Shown in pieces: positions 58,907 to 64,000 of a DNA stretch of 64,000 nucleotides. Origin of the DNA: Polysphondylium violaceum (lineage: Eukaryota; Evosea; Eumycetozoa; Dictyosteliales; Dictyosteliaceae); assembly GCA_000277445.1 (NCBI GenBank), contig AJWJ01000029.1, positions 1 to 64,000 on the forward strand, given 5' to 3'. Made by a program: the position numbers and the translations under genes. How positions within the stretch are numbered: position 1 is the stretch's first letter; each line of letters begins with the position of its first letter. The notes beneath the pieces are model-generated. The model had not been told where the DNA came from. It did not search any database and worked only from the letters and a program-made list of their open reading frames with translations.

Positions 58907-60329
58907 ATGCAACCCCAATCAAGAGCCGATATGGAATTTTTTAGAAATTCTCCATACGACTATGGAAAAATAACACACAACATTCATGAAGATATTGAAG
59001 TGTTGAAAGGAGCCTTTAAAGGAATGAGTGCTGTATGTATAAATAATTGGAAATACTAGTTTTTCCGACAACATACTAACAAAAATATAAAATTAAAAAC
59101 ATCAGGATGAAACTATATTAATCAATATCCTGGGTCATCGTAACTGGGCCGAAAGAGCTGAAATTGTACAAGAGTACACTAAAAAGTATGATAAAGATTT
59201 GGTCAAAGAGATAAACTCTTATACCGGCGGCAAATTACAAAAGACATTGGATGCCTTGATGACAGAGCCTTCCATCTATGATACAATCCAACTCCATGAA
59301 GCCTTGGAGAAAAAGGATTCCAGTGCCATTATTGAGATTCTTACCACACGTACCAATGCCCAAAAACAGCAGATTCAAAAGATCTACATGATTAAGTTTT
59401 CTCAACATCTTGATCATTCCATTAGTAGTAAAACAAAGGGAAAGTTTAAGGACCTTGCTATTGCTTTATTAGCAGATAGAGAAGCATCTCCAAGTCAATC
59501 CCAAATGGATAAACAAACACAACCTGTTAATCAACAACCACCACAACAGCAACAAATTCCAAGAGATTCTCCAACAAGTTCATCCCCTCAAAGACCTATG
59601 GAATCTCCACAACAACAACAACTAGAACAACCACAACCACAATTAGCCTTACCAGCAACTCAACAACTAGAACCATCGCAAGAGCAATCTGTTAGTAGTA
59701 TGAGTGATAATTCACCTAAACAGGTCCCTCATGATCAACAACCACAACAACCATCACCTCAATCTAATGTGTCTTTTGAAAAAGAATCAGTATCACCACG
59801 CCAACAACAATCCCAAGAACATATTCCTCAACAATATCAACAACAACAACAACCACCAATGGATAGTCAAGATGATTTGGTTACAAAGGATGCACATGCA
59901 TTATATGCTGCCGGTGAACAAAAATTAGGCACTGATGAATCTGTTTTCATAGATATATTTAGTAAGAGATCATTGGAACATTTGAGAAAAGTAGAGGATG
60001 CATACTATAGAATCAACGTTAAAAGACATACTTTATTCCACGCAATTGAACATGAATTCATCAATGGTAAATTAAAAATTGCCCTAACAGATATTCTACT
60101 CTATGCCACCAATCCAGCCTCTTACTGGGCCAATCTTTTCCACAGATCATTGTCTGGTTTCTTTGTAAAAAACACTGATCTTATTCGTCTGACTGTTACC
60201 CAATGTTCAAATATTGATTCTATCAAAGAGGCCTATCACACAAGATACAATCGTAGTTTGGCATCTGATATAACTCATAGTATTAGTGGTTCCTATAAAA
60301 AAGTTATTTTAGATATTGTTTCTTTTTAA
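58907..60329 (+). CDS. Annexin with Gln/Pro-rich insert between repeats II and III
   Basis: Exons 58907-59032 and 59106-60329 give 449 residues. Annexin repeats I (VLKGAFKGMSADETILINIL) and II (IQLHEALEKKDSSAIIEIL) are followed by about 120 residues rich in Gln, Pro and Ser. Repeats III (DAHALYAAGEQKLGTDESVF) and IV (LTDILLYATNPASYWANLFHRSL, given in part, then VKNTDLIRLTVTQ) follow. The GxGTDE calcium loop is best kept in repeat III and altered in I. Repeats II and IV lack it. Annexins bind acidic membranes in a calcium-dependent way. Low-complexity regions usually sit at the N terminus of dictyostelid annexins, so this position is unusual. Confidence 0.9.
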
Positions 60330-60424
60330 ATATTTAAATAAATATTATATACATATTATATAGATATTGATAGAGTGTAGACTAATATCTTACTTTTCTT
60401 TTTACTTTATTTATTTACATTATG

Positions 60425-60900
60425 TTATTTTTCTTCTTTTTCATTACTATTGTCTTTTTTTTCATGATCATCATTATCACCACCCTCCTCGTCGTCTTTG
60501 TTTATCTTTTCCAATTCATTTTTAAGTTTTTTTCTAATCTCTGAATGCTTCTTTCTTTGTTTTGCTTTCTTTCTTTGTTCAGATTTCTTTTTCACTTTTT
60601 GTTCTTCTTCGAGTTTAATTTGTTCTCTTCTTTCTAAAAATTCTTTTGTTTCTTTTTCCTATATAGTGATAACATAGTATGTCAATAGTTGATTGATGTA
60701 AAGCTAAATAAGGTGTGTGTTTATAAACATACTGCTACATCTTTTTTCTCCATATTATCTAATCTTTCGAGTTCTATTCTTCTCAATGATCTGTAAATAT
60801 GAAAATCACCACTGTTGCTACCTGCTGTCGAACTTGAAACATGGTTGACTATCTTGAAATCTGCGCCACTGGTAGCAGACGAACCCTCTTTATCTGTCAT
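60425..60900 (-). CDS. prkrip1: PRKRIP1 homolog (DUF1168), spliceosome-associated
   Basis: Two reverse-strand exons, 60900-60733 and 60658-60425, join in phase 0 to give 133 residues. SGDFHIYRSLRRIELERLDNM is the hallmark of the PRKRIP1/DUF1168 family, followed by a very basic helix (KKSEQRKKAKQRKKHSEIRK, in part) and an acidic Lys/Glu tail. PRKRIP1 is a long-helix component of post-catalytic spliceosomes and in animals also binds double-stranded RNA and the PKR kinase. The gene is easy to miss because both exons are short. Its stop is 95 bp from the annexin stop (convergent). Confidence 0.88.
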
Positions 60901-61034
60901 TCTGTGCGTGTATATGAAAAAAGAAATATGAAAATGAATGAATTGTCGAAAATTTTTTTATCCAAAAAATATCACAGAGAGTGATCTTGATTTATTTGTA
61001 TATCTATATCTACATATCCAAATGTATATCTAGT

Positions 61035-61892
61035 TTATTGATGTTTGAAATCACATGTTGGATGATGATCATTTACTATGCCAACAGCTTGATTGAACGC
61101 ATAGATGGTAGTGCTGCCTACAAATTTAAAATTTCGTTTCTTTAATTCCTTGGACATCAAATCAGACACTTGATCCTTTGCTACGATTTGATAGTCTGAT
61201 GCGGGGAGTGCGGAACGGTTATCCTGTTTGTTTTTCACAAATGACCAAAGAAAAGTAGAGAAATCTTCACCTTTTTCTTTCATGGCAATGAATGCTTTGG
61301 CATTGGCCACAATGGCCTCTAATTTACCTCGATGACGAATGAGACCTGGGTTTTTCATGAGTTGGTTATCTATTGTACTTTGATTTACCTTGGAGACGAT
61401 TTGGTATGGATCAAAATTATAAAAACACGTTCGATATTCCTCCCTTTTTTTCAACACTGTAATCCAAGACAGACCTGCTTGTAGTCCTTCAAGACAAATG
61501 TTTTCAAACAACCTAACACTGTCTTTCTCTATCTTGCCCCACTCATTATCATGATAATCGATATAGAGTTGATCTTTACTATTTTCAATCCAATGACATC
61601 TTTTTGTATTTTTATCAATAGAGTTATTATTTGTAGTGTTATTGTTAATATTATTCACTGCTGTTGTTGTTGTTGTTGTTGTTGTTGTTTTTTTACTTTC
61701 ACCACGAATAGACTTTGCTATTTGCGATGATTTGGGTTTAGAGCTGTGTACTTTTTCTTTGGTTTTAGGTGTTTTCAAAGTAGTTATGCTCGTACTAGTA
61801 CTGGTAGTTGTTGTTGTTGAAGTTAGTGTTGATGTATTTTGTTTAGATAATAGTAGAGCAGCAGCTCTTCTAGTTTTGATTATTGTTGTCAT
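61035..61892 (-). CDS. tag: DNA-3-methyladenine glycosylase I (Tag family)
   Basis: A single exon encodes 285 residues from the ATG at 61892; the frame is open above but has no ATG. After about 95 residues of Thr/Lys-rich sequence comes the whole Tag domain: RCHWIENSKDQLYIDYHDNEWG, ENICLEGLQAGLSWITVLKK, FDPYQIV, NAKAFIAM and FVGSTTIYAFNQAVGIVNDH, ending HHPTCDF. The zinc ligands (Cys and His at the start, His and Cys at the end) are kept. Tag excises 3-methyladenine from alkylated DNA. The family is mainly bacterial and plant. The N-terminal extension could be an organelle or nuclear targeting region. Confidence 0.93.
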   Translation of the reverse strand: MTTIIKTRRAAALLLSKQNTSTLTSTTTTTSTSTSITTLKTPKTKEKVHSSKPKSSQIAKSIRGESKKTTTTTTTTTAVNNINNNTTNNNSIDKNTKRCHWIENSKDQLYIDYHDNEWGKIEKDSVRLFENICLEGLQAGLSWITVLKKREEYRTCFYNFDPYQIVSKVNQSTIDNQLMKNPGLIRHRGKLEAIVANAKAFIAMKEKGEDFSTFLWSFVKNKQDNRSALPASDYQIVAKDQVSDLMSKELKKRNFKFVGSTTIYAFNQAVGIVNDHHPTCDFKHQ

Positions 61893-62837
61893 ATCTCTTA
61901 AATGCACATAAAACAACTGTCACAATTGTGTGTTTAAATACTTTGCGTGTGACAATTCAAAATCGTGACAAAAAGTTTTTCTTGGAAATTTGAAAAACTC
62001 TAAAAATAGGGTAATATAACCTATTTAAAATAAGCACTGGTATACGTTCCGTTCTTCAAACGAATCAAATATCATTCCATCGATAGCTCTCTTTTCATTG
62101 TGATTTAAAGTAAATATATGGGATGATCCACAACACAATATGAGTTGCTATTTTTACATCTAATCAACCTATAACGATGGTATGCTCAATCAATGTTTAA
62201 TGTTATGTAGTTATTAGTGTTTAGACCCGCATACATAGTCAGTGTGTGAAACAAAAAAGTAGAGTAAATTGCTCCACCACGAAGTCACACATTTTAAAAT
62301 TTGCAAATTTGAAAAAAAATAAATAAATATCTTTTTTTTTTTATTTTTTCAAATTTTTGAAAATTAGATTTTCTCGATAGATTTATAAATAATAATAACA
62401 ATAATAACAATAAATCACAAACAAAAAGAAATATATCGTGTTGGTTGGACTATCTATAATTAATTTTATTATTATAAGACATCTTTTTTTATTTCCAAGA
62501 CACTCTTACACAGACACCAAATTCACACACCCACGTACATACACATATATGAAACTAGTATCTTTCTATCTTTAACAGGGGTATTGTATTTTATAGTGTA
62601 ATGATTGCTTTGTGTGTGTATATGTTTTGTGTGTGTTTAATAGTAACAAACAATATATACTTATACAAAAACATTAAAATATAATTGAATCGCCTTCCTT
62701 TACACCCAACAGATAGAAAGTCTATAAAGCACACATAGAAACCAAATAATAAAGAAATACAACAACAACAAATAATAGTAAAAATAGTAGAATATCGATA
62801 ACGACAACAACAGCTACAACACTACTACAGCAACAAA
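61893..62837. other. Divergent spacer between the glycosylase and lipin genes
   Basis: AT-rich spacer with a poly-T run near 62330 and CACACA/GTGTGT tracts near 62510-62640, which probably serve the lipin promoter and its A/C-rich leader. No gene is seen. Confidence 0.6.
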
Positions 62838-64000
62838 ATGAACTATGTTGAAAAGTTGTTTGATGAAGTTCATTATGTGTTTAATTTAAATGCTGCGACA
62901 CTCAGTGGTGCGATAGATATTTTAGTTATACCTCAGTTGGATGGATCATTGAAATGTACACCATTTCATGTACGTTTTGGTAAGCTACAACTCATTAGTA
63001 GTTCAGAAAAGGTTATCTCTATCTATGTAAACAATGAGAAGACCAATTTACAAATGAAGCTTGGTCATGCAGGTGAGGCTTTCTTTGTTGAGGAAACAGA
63101 GGAACCTGTGCCATCGGTATTGGCGACCTCGCCCATCACCTCTCCCAAACCTGGCAGGGCATCAAAAAACTCTACCGAAGAGTTGGTCACAGAGCTGTTG
63201 GATAAAAGAAAGACTACAACCACAACAACCACTACGACCAATTTTAAAACTATGACTGCTGGTGCAAAGCAACAACAGCAACAGATTAAAGTGCCCCAAC
63301 AAGAGCTCAAACCCCTCACTGAAGCCATCGAAGAAATGATACTAAACAACAACAATATTTTAAATATTAATACCACCTCTTCCTCGTCAACGACCACAAC
63401 CACAACAAGTAGACCCACATCACCTCTGACCACGACAACCACTACCACCACACAAAAGAAACACACTACATCTGAAAACATCACTCTTGATTCACCTATC
63501 GGTAGCTATATTATTGAAAGTCCTATCGAAAGTCCTGTCGGCTCTCCACCCAGATCCAATATCATTACAACAGAGTTTCCATCCGATTCAGAGAACGAAC
63601 CAAAGAGTTGGGTATGGGGAGGCTTTCCAAAATATTTTAGAAGAAAGAAAGATCAACAACAACCTCAAAAACAACAATCAATTCCTGTTCCTGTTCCTCA
63701 GCAAACTGTTAACATTAATGTTACAACTACAACCACAACCTCTTCCTCCTCGCTTACTACATCACCAACTACAGATATACCATTAGCAGCAGAGAATTTC
63801 AATAACAACAACAATAGCAATAATAGTAGAATAGAAGAGATTATTGAGGATGACGACGTTAAACAAGGATCACCACCTTTATTGGAGTCTGAAGAAATCG
63901 ATGGTGGTGTTGGCGGTGGTGTTCCCATCTATAACCCATTCCCAACTCCACAAAATACACCAAACAATTCATTGACCACCAGCAACTCAATTCCCATCGA
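62838..64000 (+). CDS. Lipin (phosphatidate phosphatase), N-terminal part (cut by window edge)
   Basis: The frame is open from the ATG at 62838 to the window end, 387 codons so far. Residues 1-90 form the N-Lip domain ([53 protein letters not shown]), which is very close to animal and fungal lipins. A long Thr/Ser/Gln-rich region follows, including [15 protein letters not shown], a WGxxP-type conserved lipin patch with a basic cluster. The HAD-type catalytic DxDxT domain must lie beyond the window. Lipins make diacylglycerol from phosphatidate at the ER and nuclear envelope. No intron is seen in this part. Confidence 0.93.
   Translation, partial: MNYVEKLFDEVHYVFNLNAATLSGAIDILVIPQLDGSLKCTPFHVRFGKLQLISSSEKVISIYVNNEKTNLQMKLGHAGEAFFVEETEEPVPSVLATSPITSPKPGRASKNSTEELVTELLDKRKTTTTTTTTTNFKTMTAGAKQQQQQIKVPQQELKPLTEAIEEMILNNNNILNINTTSSSSTTTTTTSRPTSPLTTTTTTTTQKKHTTSENITLDSPIGSYIIESPIESPVGSPPRSNIITTEFPSDSENEPKSWVWGGFPKYFRRKKDQQQPQKQQSIPVPVPQQTVNINVTTTTTTSSSSLTTSPTTDIPLAAENFNNNNNSNNSRIEEIIEDDDVKQGSPPLLESEEIDGGVGGGVPIYNPFPTPQNTPNNSLTTSNSIPI

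Noticed and set aside
1-64000. Search for virus-like, retroelement or CRISPR sequence
   Set aside because: No reverse transcriptase, integrase, capsid or polymerase motifs, long terminal repeats or spaced direct repeats were seen; only simple repeats and one short inverted repeat.

Overview
The window is nuclear DNA of a dictyostelid social amoeba. The evidence is AT-rich spacers with long poly-A and poly-T runs, short AT-rich introns (mostly 50-150 nt, GTATGT or GTAAGT donors), A-rich start contexts, poly-Asn and poly-Gln tracts, and genes typical of amoebozoans such as cycloartenol synthase. Coding GC is too high in places for Dictyostelium discoideum. A group such as Heterostelium/Polysphondylium or Cavenderia fits better, but the species cannot be named from the sequence alone. 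I see no viral or retroelement copy, tRNA, rRNA or CRISPR array.

Layout. 1-5 kb: 5' end of an SDR gene (with a heat-shock element upstream), an unrecognised four-exon gene, and the SWI/SNF subunit Snf12/SMARCD. 5-15 kb: decapping enzyme Dcp2 with a repetitive Gln-rich tail, an F-box-like LRR protein, a decayed region with a 44-bp inverted repeat, methylcrotonoyl-CoA carboxylase beta, an ankyrin protein, and GTP-type PEPCK. 15-27 kb: SLC25A32-like carrier, MRNIP homolog divergent from an inositol polyphosphate kinase, a five-TM Tweety/Prominin-like protein, cycloartenol synthase divergent from Mad2, and a rhodanese-DUSP phosphatase. 27-36 kb: a 39-residue two-exon gene, a zinc-knuckle protein, a Gln-rich two-TM protein, and ALA synthase. 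36-47 kb: a large protein faintly like FANCB/FAAP100 (with a GC-AG intron), a B-box protein carrying two VPS13-C-terminus-like repeats, a ferroportin-like transporter, and a PIP-kinase-like protein that appears to lack catalytic motifs. 47-64 kb: a coiled-coil protein, a RasGAP-CARMIL-like LRR protein, Rrp15, a UBE2G1-type E2, an ER protein ending in RDEL, a CAMK-type kinase, an annexin split by a Gln/Pro-rich insert, PRKRIP1, DNA-3-methyladenine glycosylase I, and the 5' end of lipin.

Genes sit on both strands. Convergent pairs often have stops only 40-140 bp apart, while divergent or upstream spacers are longer and carry CA/GT-rich tracts and runs of G or C. Neighbouring genes do not form a pathway. 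Loose themes are mitochondrial metabolism (MCC-beta, PEPCK, ALAS, a carrier) and genome maintenance (MRNIP, Mad2, methyladenine glycosylase, perhaps the FANCB/FAAP100-like gene). Exon joins were chosen by hand from reading frame, GT/GC-AG sites and family similarity. Every multi-exon model given as complete closes to a whole number of codons.
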